Part shown: positions 54,146 to 63,494 of the stretch, in pieces
Numbering within the stretch: the stretch's first letter is position 1
Layout of the letters: every line of letters begins with the position of its first letter
Assembly (NCBI RefSeq): GCF_001761325.1
Contig: NZ_CP017478.1
Span: 378,001 to 442,000, forward strand
Source: Urechidicola croceus
Lineage (GTDB): Bacteria > Bacteroidota > Bacteroidia > Flavobacteriales > Flavobacteriaceae
Length of the DNA: 64,000 nucleotides
Reading direction: 5' to 3'
The notes under the pieces: model-generated
Databases searched by the model: none
Told to the model about the DNA's origin: nothing
Seen by the model: only the letters and a program-made list of their open reading frames with translations
Program-made: the position numbers and the translations under genes

Positions 54146-56053
54146 TTATAAGTTAACTGAAGTATATTTATTTTGCGAATTTACGGCTATTATATTTTTT
54201 TCTAAAAGTAATTTTAAACTAAATAGAACATCTTTTTCTGGTAATTTCAAAATTCTGAGAATCTCCTTAGAAGATAATTCTGAGTTTTTTTTTATTAAAT
54301 CAATAATTATTTCAGAAGTTTCATTAGTATTATAATTCTTAAGTGTGTGTTTTTTTGCAATACAAACATCACAAATACCACACGTATTACTATCGAATTG
54401 ATCAAAATAGGCTAGAAGTTGTTGACTTCTACATATCTTATCATTTTCAATAAAATCGATCAAAGAGTTCATTTTTCTTATTCTTAAGAGATTTCTTTGC
54501 TCAATATTTTTTGAAATACTATTTATTGTTCTGTCATCTTCTCTTGGTACTAAAAAGCGAATTTGTGTATTGTTTTTAGTATCATGAAAATAAATGATTT
54601 TATCTTTATGAAGTGCTTTTAATTGTTGTTTTACTTTTTCTACTGAAATGTTTAAACTTTTTGAAAGATAAGTTTCGTTAATAACTTTGTTACTATCAAA
54701 AACACCACCATAGGTTCTTAATATTAACTTAATTAAATCATTTTTAGAAGGGTTTTTGTCACAATAATCAAATACTAAATTACTTGAAGTACAAAATTTC
54801 ACAGCTGATTTACGATCAAAATTTTCATCAAGTAAGAGTATATTTTCTCGATCTAAAATTTTAAGTGCATTATAAGTTTTAACGATAGGAAATTTATAAA
54901 GGTTACAAAAGTCAGTAATATTAAAGTCATAGTTTTTTTCAAGAAACTCACCATAGGCTATTTGATAATACTGATTGAGTTTGAAATAAATACTTTTAAT
55001 AAATTTTGTTGTTGCAAGTGTATTTGATAGTAGTTTTTTAGCATCATAAATGTCACTTTTATTTTTTAACACTACTGAAAAAGCTTTTTTTTCATCACGA
55101 CCACCTCTACCTGCTTCTTGAATGTAGTTCTCAACACTTTGAGGTAGATTTAAGTGAATAACAACTCTGACATTAGATTTATCTATGCCCATTCCAAAAG
55201 CATTTGTAGCAACTATTATAGGAGTTGTTTCATCAAGCCAATTTTCATAAGCTTTTGTCTTTTCGTCAAGTAACATTCCACCATGGTAATAATTAGAATT
55301 GAAGCCAAGTATATTAAGTTGGTTTGATACTTCTATTGTTTTTCTTCTTGTATTGGTATATATAATTGTAGAACCTTTTATTTTATTTAAAATTTGTTCA
55401 ACTTTAAATAATTTATCTTCCACTTCAAAAATTTGATATGCAAGATTCTTTCTAAAAAAAGATTTTTGAAATATTTTTGGTTTTCTTAATTCAAGACTAG
55501 TTGTAATATCGCTAATTACCTTTTTTGTAGCCGATGCTGTTAATGCAATAATTGGAACGTCTGGATGAATTTCTCTTAAATAATGAATATTTAGGTAAGA
55601 AGGTCTAAAATCATGACCCCATTCAGAAATACAATGAGCTTCATCAATTGCAATTAATTGAACATTTAACTGCTTTAATTTTTCTTGAATGAAATCTGAT
55701 TGTAATTTTTCAGGAGATAGATATAGAAATTTATAATTTCCGAATTGTAAGTTGTCAAAAGCAGTAACAATTTCATCTTGTGATAATTTAGATGAGAGTG
55801 TCATTGCTTTAATATTTCTTTTTTGTAAATTGTTTACTTGGTCATTCATCAAGGCTATGAGGGGAGAAATAACAACACATACACCTTGCTTAATTAGTGC
55901 GGGAATTTGAAAACAAATAGATTTACCACCTCCAGTGGGTAATAATGCGACAATATCTTTATTTTCTAAAACATTAGAGATAATTTCTTTTTGTGGATGT
56001 CTGAATTCTTCGTATCCCCAGTATTTTTTTAGTATTTCTGTTGGAGAATTCAT
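54146..56053 (-). CDS. RecQ-family ATP-dependent DNA helicase, short form
   Basis: 635 aa. It has helicase motifs LPTGGGKSICFQIPAL, DEAHCISEWGHDFRPSY and QEAGRGGRDEKKA. The zinc site is intact: CRSQQLLAYF followed by NTCGICDVC. There is no HRDC domain, and the C-terminal winged-helix part is short. This is a second RecQ in the window besides the 730-aa one at 19898. The AAA-type gene lies 3 bases upstream. Helicase in DNA repair; the division of labour between the two is unknown. Confidence 0.88.
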   Translation of the reverse strand: MNSPTEILKKYWGYEEFRHPQKEIISNVLENKDIVALLPTGGGKSICFQIPALIKQGVCVVISPLIALMNDQVNNLQKRNIKAMTLSSKLSQDEIVTAFDNLQFGNYKFLYLSPEKLQSDFIQEKLKQLNVQLIAIDEAHCISEWGHDFRPSYLNIHYLREIHPDVPIIALTASATKKVISDITTSLELRKPKIFQKSFFRKNLAYQIFEVEDKLFKVEQILNKIKGSTIIYTNTRRKTIEVSNQLNILGFNSNYYHGGMLLDEKTKAYENWLDETTPIIVATNAFGMGIDKSNVRVVIHLNLPQSVENYIQEAGRGGRDEKKAFSVVLKNKSDIYDAKKLLSNTLATTKFIKSIYFKLNQYYQIAYGEFLEKNYDFNITDFCNLYKFPIVKTYNALKILDRENILLLDENFDRKSAVKFCTSSNLVFDYCDKNPSKNDLIKLILRTYGGVFDSNKVINETYLSKSLNISVEKVKQQLKALHKDKIIYFHDTKNNTQIRFLVPREDDRTINSISKNIEQRNLLRIRKMNSLIDFIENDKICRSQQLLAYFDQFDSNTCGICDVCIAKKHTLKNYNTNETSEIIIDLIKKNSELSSKEILRILKLPEKDVLFSLKLLLEKNIIAVNSQNKYTSVNL

Positions 56054-56056
56054 GCT

Positions 56057-56590
56057 TTATTTGACTAAATCCAAAATGAATTCTGTTCTATGTTCTACTG
56101 TGCCAAAAGGCACTTCAATTATATCATAATTTAATTGTGAATACCCATCTTTTAAGTGATGATAAATTTCTAAAGATTGCTCAAATGTTTCGTATCGTTC
56201 ATTATCGGATGTATAAATTTTCTCCCATGGAGGCATTAAAAATATACTGTTATATCTATGATTGTTACAACTTTCTATAAATGTATTAGGATACTCAGTA
56301 CCAAAAAACTCCATGTAAGAGTGTACATCAGGAATACCACGATCAAAAAACACAAGTTTATGATCTAATTTTGAGGCCTCAACATATTGTTCAATTCTCC
56401 CTTCAAGTAAAAGTTGACTAAAGAGTAGTGGTTGTGTTAAAAAAAGTTGTTCAATGCCTTTTTCTCGTGCTTTGAGAGTAACATCTCTAGATACCTCAAG
56501 CATACATTTATAATCTCTTTTAATTAGGTCATTTATAACCATTGTTTTTCCTGTTCCAGGACCTCCAGTGATGACAATTTTTTGTTGCAT
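56057..56590 (-). CDS. AAA_28-type ATP/GTP-binding protein
   Basis: 177 aa small P-loop NTPase. Walker A is GGPGTGKTM (residues ~8-16); Walker B-like LVFFDRGIPDVHSYMEFFG carries the DRG motif found in AAA_28 (NadR-like/ thymidylate-kinase-like) proteins. The substrate is unknown; nucleoside or nucleotide kinase activity is possible. Probably cotranscribed with the short recQ (3-nt gap). Confidence 0.75.
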   Translation of the reverse strand: MQQKIVITGGPGTGKTMVINDLIKRDYKCMLEVSRDVTLKAREKGIEQLFLTQPLLFSQLLLEGRIEQYVEASKLDHKLVFFDRGIPDVHSYMEFFGTEYPNTFIESCNNHRYNSIFLMPPWEKIYTSDNERYETFEQSLEIYHHLKDGYSQLNYDIIEVPFGTVEHRTEFILDLVK

Positions 56591-56725
56591 TTTGCAAAAA
56601 TAAGATTTTCAAAATTGTTTGGGCAATTTATTATGAATCAGTAAATATAAATGTAATTTTGTAGATTCATGTAAGATATAATAAATTGGTATTGTTTTTG
56701 TAACAATTTGATAAAATTTAATAAT

Positions 56726-57007
56726 ATGCAAAATAGGGATGAATTCTATAAAAAATTAAAAGAAAGATTGGAAGATACTACTACATTTCCAACTAAATAT
56801 TTATATAAATTTATTGTACCAGCCAATAAAGATAAGACTAAAGAAATCGAAAACATTTTCAATTATGCAGGAGCAGTAATTAACACTAAAGATTCAAGAA
56901 CCGGAAAATACACAAGTGTTTCAGTACTTGTGGATATGCCTAATTCAGACGAAATTATATCAAAATATCTTGAAGCTGAGAAAATTGAGGGTATTATATC
57001 TTTATAG
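56726..57007 (+). CDS. DUF493 family protein (YbeD-like)
   Basis: 93 aa from ATG 56726 (MQNRDEFYKKLKERLEDTTTFPTKYLYKFIVPA), the family-typical start; a TTG six codons upstream is not needed. Ferredoxin-like fold of the DUF493 family, proposed to have a regulatory ACT-like role. Ends TSVSVLVDMPNSDEIISKYLEAEKIEGIISL-like in two halves, as in homologues. Single gene. Confidence 0.8.
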   Translation: MQNRDEFYKKLKERLEDTTTFPTKYLYKFIVPANKDKTKEIENIFNYAGAVINTKDSRTGKYTSVSVLVDMPNSDEIISKYLEAEKIEGIISL

Positions 57008-57102
57008 TTTCTTTAACATTTAATGAACAAAATAAAAGATAAATTGCGCCGTTAATTATGCGTATTTTATTTATATTTTTGTTTCGCATAAAAAATTAAA
57101 AA

Positions 57103-58974
57103 ATGACATTTAAAAATACCCTTGTTTTATTCATTTCTTTATCTTTTTTTGGAGTTTATGCTCAACTTGAAGAAAAACCACTTTTTACAATTGATAATCA
57201 GCCAATTTTAGTTTCAGAGTTTTTAAGAGTCTACAATAAAAACTTAGATATTGTAACTGATGAGAATCAAAAAGACATAAATAATTATTTAGATTTATTC
57301 ATCAACTATAAACTTAAAATAAAACAGGCACATGATTTAGGCTTTGATACTTTATCATCTTATAAAACAGAATTATTAGGTTATAAAAAGCAATTGATGG
57401 AACCATATTTAAAAGATGATTCTGTGATTGAGAAATTGGTTCAAGAAGCCTATAGCCGAAGTTTGTATGAAATTAATGCTAGTCATATACTAGTAATGGT
57501 AAAGCCAAGTGCAACTCCAGCAGATACAATACAGGCTTATGAAAAAATAGTTGAAGCAAGAAATTTAATACTAGCTGGAAATAAATTTAATGATGTTGCT
57601 ACGAAGTATTCAGAAGATCCTTCAGTACAAAGAAATTTGGGTGATTTAGGATATTTTTCTGCTTTTAGCATGGTTTTTCCTTTTGAAGATGCGGCCTATA
57701 CTACAGTTGTAAATGAAATTTCAAAGCCATTTAGAACAAGGTTTGGTTATCATATATTGAAAGTTCACGATAAAAGAAAAACCCGTGGAGAAGTTGAGGC
57801 TTCTCATATTATGGTAAAAGGTGATACTGATGATAGTTTTAGTAAAATAAATGAAATTTATAACCAACTACTTGATGGAAAAGACTTTGCTAACTTAGCA
57901 AAAACGCAATCAGAAGATGTTTATTCTGCAAAGAAAAATGGTAGTTTAGGGCGTTTTGGCGCAGGAAAAATGGTAAAAGAATTTGAACAAACTGTTTTCT
58001 CATTAAAAAATATAGGAGATATATCACAACCTTTTAAAACAGCTTATGGTTGGCATATTGTAAAATTAGATAATGTTTTTCCTATGCCTAGTTTTGAAGA
58101 AGTAAAAAAGAATTTAACGGAAAAAGTTAAACGAGGTGATAAAGCCAAAAGTATGAGTAATTCAATAGTATTTAAGTTATTGGATGAATATAATATTATA
58201 ATAAGAGATAAAGCATTAAAGCCATTTAAAAAAGAAGGGGGGAATGAAAAGAGAAATAAATTTTCAAAAACTTTAATGTCAATTCAAGATAAAGAAATCA
58301 GTCAAAAAAAATTATTTGATTATTTAGACGGTAGACAATTGACAAATGATTTACTTAAATCTTTTAAAGAAAAAGAGGTGTTAGATTATTATAAGAATGA
58401 TTTAGAATTAAATAATAAAGAATTTATTTATTCATATAAAGAATATGAAGAAGGCTTATTGTTATTTGAATTATTACAAAATAGAATTTGGGATAAATCA
58501 AAAGACTCTTTAGGTATTGAAAATTACTTTAAAAATCATAAAAAAGAATTCGTTTCTACCAAAAGCATAGAGGGTGTAGTAGCAACATGTACAAATAAAG
58601 AAACAGCATTAATTGTAAAAGAACAATTGTCTAAAAATACTTCTTTAGATGAAATAAAAAAGTTAACTAATATTGATGATCAAATAAATGTGTTATTTAA
58701 GTCTGGTTTAATAGAATATAATAAAGAAACTATTCCATCAGAATATAATTTTAAAAATGGAGTTTCAGATATTTATGAATTTAACAATTCATTTATTGTA
58801 ATTAAAACAGATAGTGTAATTCCTTCAAAACAACTTGAATTAAAAGAAGTTAAAGGTAGAGTAGTTAACAAATACCAAGAATATTTAGAAGAGCAATGGA
58901 TTGATGAATTACGATCTACATATACAATTGATATTGATAGTGAAGTATTAAAATCTGTTTTAGAGAAGTATTAA
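57103..58974 (+). CDS. periplasmic parvulin-type peptidyl-prolyl isomerase with two rotamase domains
   Basis: 623 aa with signal peptide (1-20, ending VYAQ). Two PpiC domains lie at about 122-225 (INASHILVMVKPS ... FGYHILKVHDK) and 227-330 (EASHIMVKGDTDD ... YGWHIVKLDN). A long C-terminal region is helical and charged. It helps fold or chaperone outer membrane proteins in the periplasm. First of four tightly spaced + strand genes (0, 1 and 5 nt gaps). TATTTTTG at 57074-57081 may be its -7 box. Confidence 0.87.
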   Translation: MTFKNTLVLFISLSFFGVYAQLEEKPLFTIDNQPILVSEFLRVYNKNLDIVTDENQKDINNYLDLFINYKLKIKQAHDLGFDTLSSYKTELLGYKKQLMEPYLKDDSVIEKLVQEAYSRSLYEINASHILVMVKPSATPADTIQAYEKIVEARNLILAGNKFNDVATKYSEDPSVQRNLGDLGYFSAFSMVFPFEDAAYTTVVNEISKPFRTRFGYHILKVHDKRKTRGEVEASHIMVKGDTDDSFSKINEIYNQLLDGKDFANLAKTQSEDVYSAKKNGSLGRFGAGKMVKEFEQTVFSLKNIGDISQPFKTAYGWHIVKLDNVFPMPSFEEVKKNLTEKVKRGDKAKSMSNSIVFKLLDEYNIIIRDKALKPFKKEGGNEKRNKFSKTLMSIQDKEISQKKLFDYLDGRQLTNDLLKSFKEKEVLDYYKNDLELNNKEFIYSYKEYEEGLLLFELLQNRIWDKSKDSLGIENYFKNHKKEFVSTKSIEGVVATCTNKETALIVKEQLSKNTSLDEIKKLTNIDDQINVLFKSGLIEYNKETIPSEYNFKNGVSDIYEFNNSFIVIKTDSVIPSKQLELKEVKGRVVNKYQEYLEEQWIDELRSTYTIDIDSEVLKSVLEKY

Positions 58975-59823
58975 ATGAATAAATCAATTCAATACATATT
59001 AATACTTATACTTTTCGCATCGTGTGAATACTTACCTACTGTTAAAAATGATGAAGTAGTTATTGCAAAAGTAAATGATAAGTTTCTATACGAATCGGAT
59101 ATAAAGGATGTTTTACCTCCCGAAATTTCTAAACAAGATAGTATTTTGTTTATAAAAAATTATATTGACACTTGGGCTAAAGAACAATTGTTGCTGAATC
59201 AAGCAGAGATCAATTTAAAAGACGAAACCACTTCATTCGAAAAACTAGTTTCAGATTACCGTTCAACTTTATATATTAACTCATACAAAGAGGCATTAGT
59301 ATTAAATAAATTAGATACAACCGTCACTAAAGAACAAATAGAAAATTATTACTTGTCTAATCATCAAAATTTTAAATTGAATGAAGAATTAGTTCAATTA
59401 AAATTCATTTATACCAATAAAAATAGAAGTGATAAAAAGGAGTTGATAAAACTTTTTAAATCAAATAAAAAGGAAGACTTAGATAGTTTAAAATCAAGGT
59501 CATTAGAGTTTAAGTCATTTAATTTTAATGATTCGATTTGGGTAAAGTATAACGATTTAGAAAATAGAATAAGTGCATTAAAAGATTTAGAAAAAAATCA
59601 GATTTTAAAAAAGTCTAATTTTATTCAAAAAGAAGATTCATTAGGTTTATATTTGATTACTATAAAAGATGTGTTAAATCGTAATGAAATTGCACCTATT
59701 GGGTACATTACACCAACAATAAAGCAAATTATTTTGCAAAAAAGAAAGTTAGAACTTTTGAGAAAAATAGAAGTAGATTTATTAAATGATGCAATTAAAA
59801 ACCAGAATTTTGAAAAATATTAA
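58975..59823 (+). CDS. lipoprotein related to SurA/PpiC chaperones, lacking a clear rotamase domain
   Basis: 282 aa. Lipobox LFASC puts the acylated Cys at residue 17, so this is an envelope lipoprotein. The following part (VVIAKVNDKFLYESDIKDVLP) is like the SurA N-terminal chaperone helix region, and EQIENYYLSNHQNFKLNEELVQLKF is like the linker before a PpiC domain. The rotamase core motifs (GYxGxF, FGYHILK) are absent. It starts right at the stop of the preceding PpiC gene. Its probable role is as a chaperone partner of its neighbours in outer membrane biogenesis. Confidence 0.75.
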   Translation: MNKSIQYILILILFASCEYLPTVKNDEVVIAKVNDKFLYESDIKDVLPPEISKQDSILFIKNYIDTWAKEQLLLNQAEINLKDETTSFEKLVSDYRSTLYINSYKEALVLNKLDTTVTKEQIENYYLSNHQNFKLNEELVQLKFIYTNKNRSDKKELIKLFKSNKKEDLDSLKSRSLEFKSFNFNDSIWVKYNDLENRISALKDLEKNQILKKSNFIQKEDSLGLYLITIKDVLNRNEIAPIGYITPTIKQIILQKRKLELLRKIEVDLLNDAIKNQNFEKY

Positions 59824-59824
59824 A

Positions 59825-61183
59825 ATGATAAAAAAAGTAGTAGTATTAGGAGTTATGTTATTGGCAATAAATTCATTTTCTCAAGAGAGAGTGAAAGTCG
59901 ATGGTGTTGCAGTTGTTGTTGGAAAAAATATTGTTTTAGATTCTGACATTGAAAAGTTTAAGTTAGAGGTGGAACAAAGAAGTGAAGGTAAAATTAAAAT
60001 TTCTGATTGCGAAATGTTAGAAGAAATTATGACACAAAAATTACTTTCACATCATGCAATAATTGATAGTATTGTTGTTTCAGAGGATGAAGTTATAGAA
60101 CAAGTAGATAGAACTATTGGTTCTTTTGCTCAACAATTGGGAAGTATTGAAAAAGTTACAGAATTTTACGGTTTTAATGATGAAGAAGATTTAAGAAAAG
60201 AATTAAATCAAATTCAAAGAGAACAATTTTTAATTCAAAGAGAAAGAGCAAGTATTGTAGAAGAAGTAGATGTGACACCAGATGAAGTAAGAACATATTT
60301 CAATAATTTAAAAGAGGAAGGAAATTTACCAGAATTTGGATCAGAAATTGAACTTTCTCAAATAGTTATTTATGCGCAGCCAACAGAAGAAGAAACTAAA
60401 AGAGTTGTTGATAAATTAACTAAAATTAAAGAAGATATAGAAAATGGTGCAAGTATGAATATGAAAGCAATTTTAAATTCTGATGACCCTTCAGTTGCTG
60501 GTAAAGGTCAAGGAGCTGGTGGTTTTTATACAATTACTCGAGAAACAGGTTTTGTAAAAGAATTTAAAGAAGTAGCATTTAGTTTAGATGAAGGTGAAGT
60601 GTCTGAGCCATTTAAAACTGATTTTGGTTACCATATTATTAAAGTTGAAAAAATCAAAGGACAATCTATTGATTTACGTCACATTTTAATTCAATTAGAT
60701 ATTGATGAAGATAAATTGTTAGAAGCTAAAACTACATTAGAAGGTTTGAAAAAAGATATTTCTGAAGGAACTATTACATTTGAAGAAGCTGTAAGTGAAT
60801 ATTCAGAAGAAGAAGCAACTAAAACTAACAGAGGAGTAATTATAAACCCGGCAACTGGAGATTCACGATTTGAATTGACAAGAATGGATCCAACATTATA
60901 TTCAAGAGTATCTAATTTGACTGGAGGAGAAATGACCGATCCTTTTTATGATGAAACTCGTGAAGGAGAAAAAATGTTTAAGATTATTCTTTTAAAATCG
61001 AAAACAGAAGCACATACTGCCGATTATATCAAGGATTATGTTAAAATCCAACAATTAGCATTACAAAAAAAACAAGAAGAAACTATTGAAAAATGGGCAA
61101 AAGAAAAAATTTCAGACACTTACATTAAAATAAACTCAGGACATAAATCATGTTCTTTTGATAAAAACTGGAAAAAAGAATAG
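59825..61183 (+). CDS. SurA-like peptidyl-prolyl isomerase / OMP chaperone
   Basis: 452 aa from ATG 59825 (MIKKVVVLGVMLLAINSFSQ, signal peptide), chosen over an ATG 13 codons upstream that would spoil the signal and overlap the previous gene. SurA_N begins RVKVDGVAVVVGKNIVLDSDIEKF. PpiC domains are at about 172-275 (IELSQIVIYAQP ... FGYHIIKVEK) and 280-380 (LRHILIQLDIDED). Periplasmic folding factor for outer membrane proteins. The MoxR gene follows after 5 nt. Confidence 0.88.
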   Translation: MIKKVVVLGVMLLAINSFSQERVKVDGVAVVVGKNIVLDSDIEKFKLEVEQRSEGKIKISDCEMLEEIMTQKLLSHHAIIDSIVVSEDEVIEQVDRTIGSFAQQLGSIEKVTEFYGFNDEEDLRKELNQIQREQFLIQRERASIVEEVDVTPDEVRTYFNNLKEEGNLPEFGSEIELSQIVIYAQPTEEETKRVVDKLTKIKEDIENGASMNMKAILNSDDPSVAGKGQGAGGFYTITRETGFVKEFKEVAFSLDEGEVSEPFKTDFGYHIIKVEKIKGQSIDLRHILIQLDIDEDKLLEAKTTLEGLKKDISEGTITFEEAVSEYSEEEATKTNRGVIINPATGDSRFELTRMDPTLYSRVSNLTGGEMTDPFYDETREGEKMFKIILLKSKTEAHTADYIKDYVKIQQLALQKKQEETIEKWAKEKISDTYIKINSGHKSCSFDKNWKKE

Positions 61184-61188
61184 ATACT

Positions 61189-62142
61189 ATGTCAGACGTT
61201 AAAGCAATTGAACAATTAGGAATTAAATACAAGCAATTAAAAGCAGAAATATCGAAGATAATTGTAGGTCAAGAACAAACTGTTGATCATGTCTTATATT
61301 CAATTTTTGGTGGAGGGCACTCTTTATTAATTGGAGTTCCAGGATTAGCAAAGACCTTATTGGTACATACAGTTGCACAAGCGTTAGGATTAGATTTTAA
61401 ACGTATTCAATTTACACCTGATTTAATGCCATCTGATATTTTAGGAAGTGAAATTTTAGATGAAAATCGAAAGTTTAAATTTATTAAAGGTCCTATTTTT
61501 AGTAATATTATTTTGGCAGATGAAATTAATAGAACTCCACCAAAAACGCAAGCAGCGTTGTTAGAAGCAATGCAAGAGCGCTCGGTTACTATTGCTGGGC
61601 ATCATCACAAACTGTCATTGCCGTTTTTTGTACTTGCTACTCAAAATCCAATTGAACAGGAGGGAACTTACCCTTTGCCAGAAGCGCAATTAGATCGTTT
61701 TATGTTTTCAATTCTTTTAAATTACCCAACATTTGAAGAAGAAGTTGCAGTAGTAAAAAAGACTACTGCTGATAATCAAGTAAATATTAATTCTCTTTTT
61801 ACTGCAGAAGAAATTTTAGAATATCAAAAACTCATCAGAAGAATACCTATAGCAGATAATGTTATAGAGTATGCCGTTAAATTAGTAGCTAAGACTAGAC
61901 CTAATACTTATAATACTCCAGATATAGTTAATAATTATATTGACTGGGGAGCAGGTCCAAGAGCTTCACAAAATTTAATTTTAGGCGCAAAAGTTAATGC
62001 AGCAATTAACGGAAAATTTTCTCCAGACATTGAAGATGTTCGTTCAGTTGCATATCCTATTTTAAGACATAGAATTGTTAAAAATTATAAGGCTGAAGCA
62101 GAAGGTATTTCTGAAGAAAAGATAATTTCAAGTTTATTTTGA
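61189..62142 (+). CDS. MoxR-family AAA+ ATPase
   Basis: 317 aa. Walker A is GVPGLAKTLL (about 42-51), Walker B is ILADEINRTPPKTQAALLEAM and sensor 1 is LATQNPIEQEGTYPLPEAQLDRF, the MoxR hallmark. MoxR proteins work as chaperone-like ATPases with von Willebrand factor A and DUF58 partners, which in Bacteroidota form the Bat operon; none is next to it here. It overlaps the convergent rsmD by 9 bases. Confidence 0.92.
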   Translation: MSDVKAIEQLGIKYKQLKAEISKIIVGQEQTVDHVLYSIFGGGHSLLIGVPGLAKTLLVHTVAQALGLDFKRIQFTPDLMPSDILGSEILDENRKFKFIKGPIFSNIILADEINRTPPKTQAALLEAMQERSVTIAGHHHKLSLPFFVLATQNPIEQEGTYPLPEAQLDRFMFSILLNYPTFEEEVAVVKKTTADNQVNINSLFTAEEILEYQKLIRRIPIADNVIEYAVKLVAKTRPNTYNTPDIVNNYIDWGAGPRASQNLILGAKVNAAINGKFSPDIEDVRSVAYPILRHRIVKNYKAEAEGISEEKIISSLF

Positions 62143-62682
62143 TTCTGCTAATTCAAAGAAACTAAACATATTTCCCCCATATTTTTTAGAATAACTTAAA
62201 TGTTTGTGTTGAGATAAATCAGTATGCTTTGAGTGTTCAACGATTAATACACCACCATCTTCTAAAAGATTATTTTTAAAAACCAAATCAACAATTTTTT
62301 CAAACTTTTCTTTTTCAAAATCATAAGGAGGATCCGCAAAAATAACAGTGAATTTAATTGGAGTTTTATCTAAAAATTTAAAGACATCACTTTTAATAGT
62401 ATCAATTGTGAATTCTAATTGATTTGAAGTTTGGTGAATAAATTTTACACAAGCAAAGTGAGCATCAACAGCGGTAATATTTTCTGTTCCTCTTGAAGCA
62501 AATTCAAAACTAATATTCCCTGTTCCTGAAAATAAATCAAGTACCGATATTTCATCAAAATAGTAAAGATTATTTAAGATGTTGAATAAGGCTTCTTTTG
62601 CCATATCTGTGGTTGGACGAACAGGTAAGTTTTTTGGTGCGATTAATTTTTTACCCTTATGCTTTCCAGAAATAATTCTCAT
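62134..62682 (-). CDS. rsmD: 16S rRNA (guanine(966)-N2)-methyltransferase
   Basis: 182 aa. Start MRIISGKHKGKKLIAPKNLPVRPTTDMAKEALF in the standard RsmD form. SAM motif VLDLFSGTGNISFEFASRG (about 47-65) and the catalytic VIFADPPYDF (about 113-122). It methylates G966 of 16S rRNA during 30S assembly. Its ATG overlaps the stop of the DUF3822 gene by one base. Confidence 0.93.
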   Translation of the reverse strand: MRIISGKHKGKKLIAPKNLPVRPTTDMAKEALFNILNNLYYFDEISVLDLFSGTGNISFEFASRGTENITAVDAHFACVKFIHQTSNQLEFTIDTIKSDVFKFLDKTPIKFTVIFADPPYDFEKEKFEKIVDLVFKNNLLEDGGVLIVEHSKHTDLSQHKHLSYSKKYGGNMFSFFELAESK

Positions 62683-63491
62683 TATTGTTGATTTAAAAGT
62701 GTGAAATTAGAATGATTTGAAGTCTCAAATTCTGTTAGAAACGGATTTTTATATTCAATAAAATCAACACTTCTTACATATTGAAAAACAATAGAATACA
62801 ACTCAGATTCTTTTTCTATTTCACCAATAAGAGTTAATTGAAATTCTTCAGGGTTTAAATTTAATTGTTCAGCAGTGAAAAGTATATAATAAATAAAATC
62901 TTCTTTAGTTTTGAAATTAAAAGAATTATAAAATTCTAATTTTTTTCTTTTTAAAACAATAATTTGAAATTCATCATTTTCAACATTTACGAAAAAATGT
63001 GTTTTGTCAGAATTGGTGTATTTTTTTAATAAAGTTTCCACTAAAACTGATGAAGAATGCTTATACTCAAAACTACCAAATTTGTCAAACAAAAAATTGT
63101 TAATATGTACAAATGGCACATAAACATTTACAATTTCAGTATTTTCAATTGTATCATAAGCAATAAAATCATTGCTTAAAACCTTTATATTATACTTAAG
63201 ATAACTTGCTAAGTTCTCAACATTAAAGAATGGCTCAGGCACAAATGTAGATAAACTATTGCAATGTGTAACATTTACCGACTGAAACTTAGCGTTTCTT
63301 AATATTTTGTTTTTAATAAATTTATCTTCAATAAATTCTAATTGCATTTGTGGTGTGACAAACTTTTCATTAGAATATATATTATGGACATCACTATACT
63401 TTTCTGTAGTTTTATCTAAAACACAAAAAGAAAATCCATCTGACCGAAGTAAGATGGATAAATGTTTATTTTGAAAGTCTATATTTTCTAT
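62682..63491 (-). CDS. DUF3822 family protein, probable non-AUG start
   Basis: 269 aa if started at the ATA at 63489-63491. The first ATG (63347) would cut off IENIDFQNKHLSILLRSD and GFSFCVLDKTTEKYSDVH, a conserved opening of DUF3822 proteins (HLSI...GFSFCVLD). No ATG, GTG or TTG occurs in frame between the upstream stop (63495-63497) and 63347, so ATA (63491 or 63482) is implied. The family is restricted to Bacteroidota and has an ASKHA-like look; its role is unknown. It lies 3 nt after the preceding gene's stop and is coupled to rsmD. Confidence 0.75.
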   Translation of the reverse strand: MENIDFQNKHLSILLRSDGFSFCVLDKTTEKYSDVHNIYSNEKFVTPQMQLEFIEDKFIKNKILRNAKFQSVNVTHCNSLSTFVPEPFFNVENLASYLKYNIKVLSNDFIAYDTIENTEIVNVYVPFVHINNFLFDKFGSFEYKHSSSVLVETLLKKYTNSDKTHFFVNVENDEFQIIVLKRKKLEFYNSFNFKTKEDFIYYILFTAEQLNLNPEEFQLTLIGEIEKESELYSIVFQYVRSVDFIEYKNPFLTEFETSNHSNFTLLNQQ

Positions 63492-63494
63492 AAC

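Noticed and set aside
54146-56590. RecQ helicase plus AAA_28 NTPase as an anti-phage pair
   Set aside because: Both look like ordinary chromosomal genes next to fmt and HU; no nuclease or other defence partner is present.
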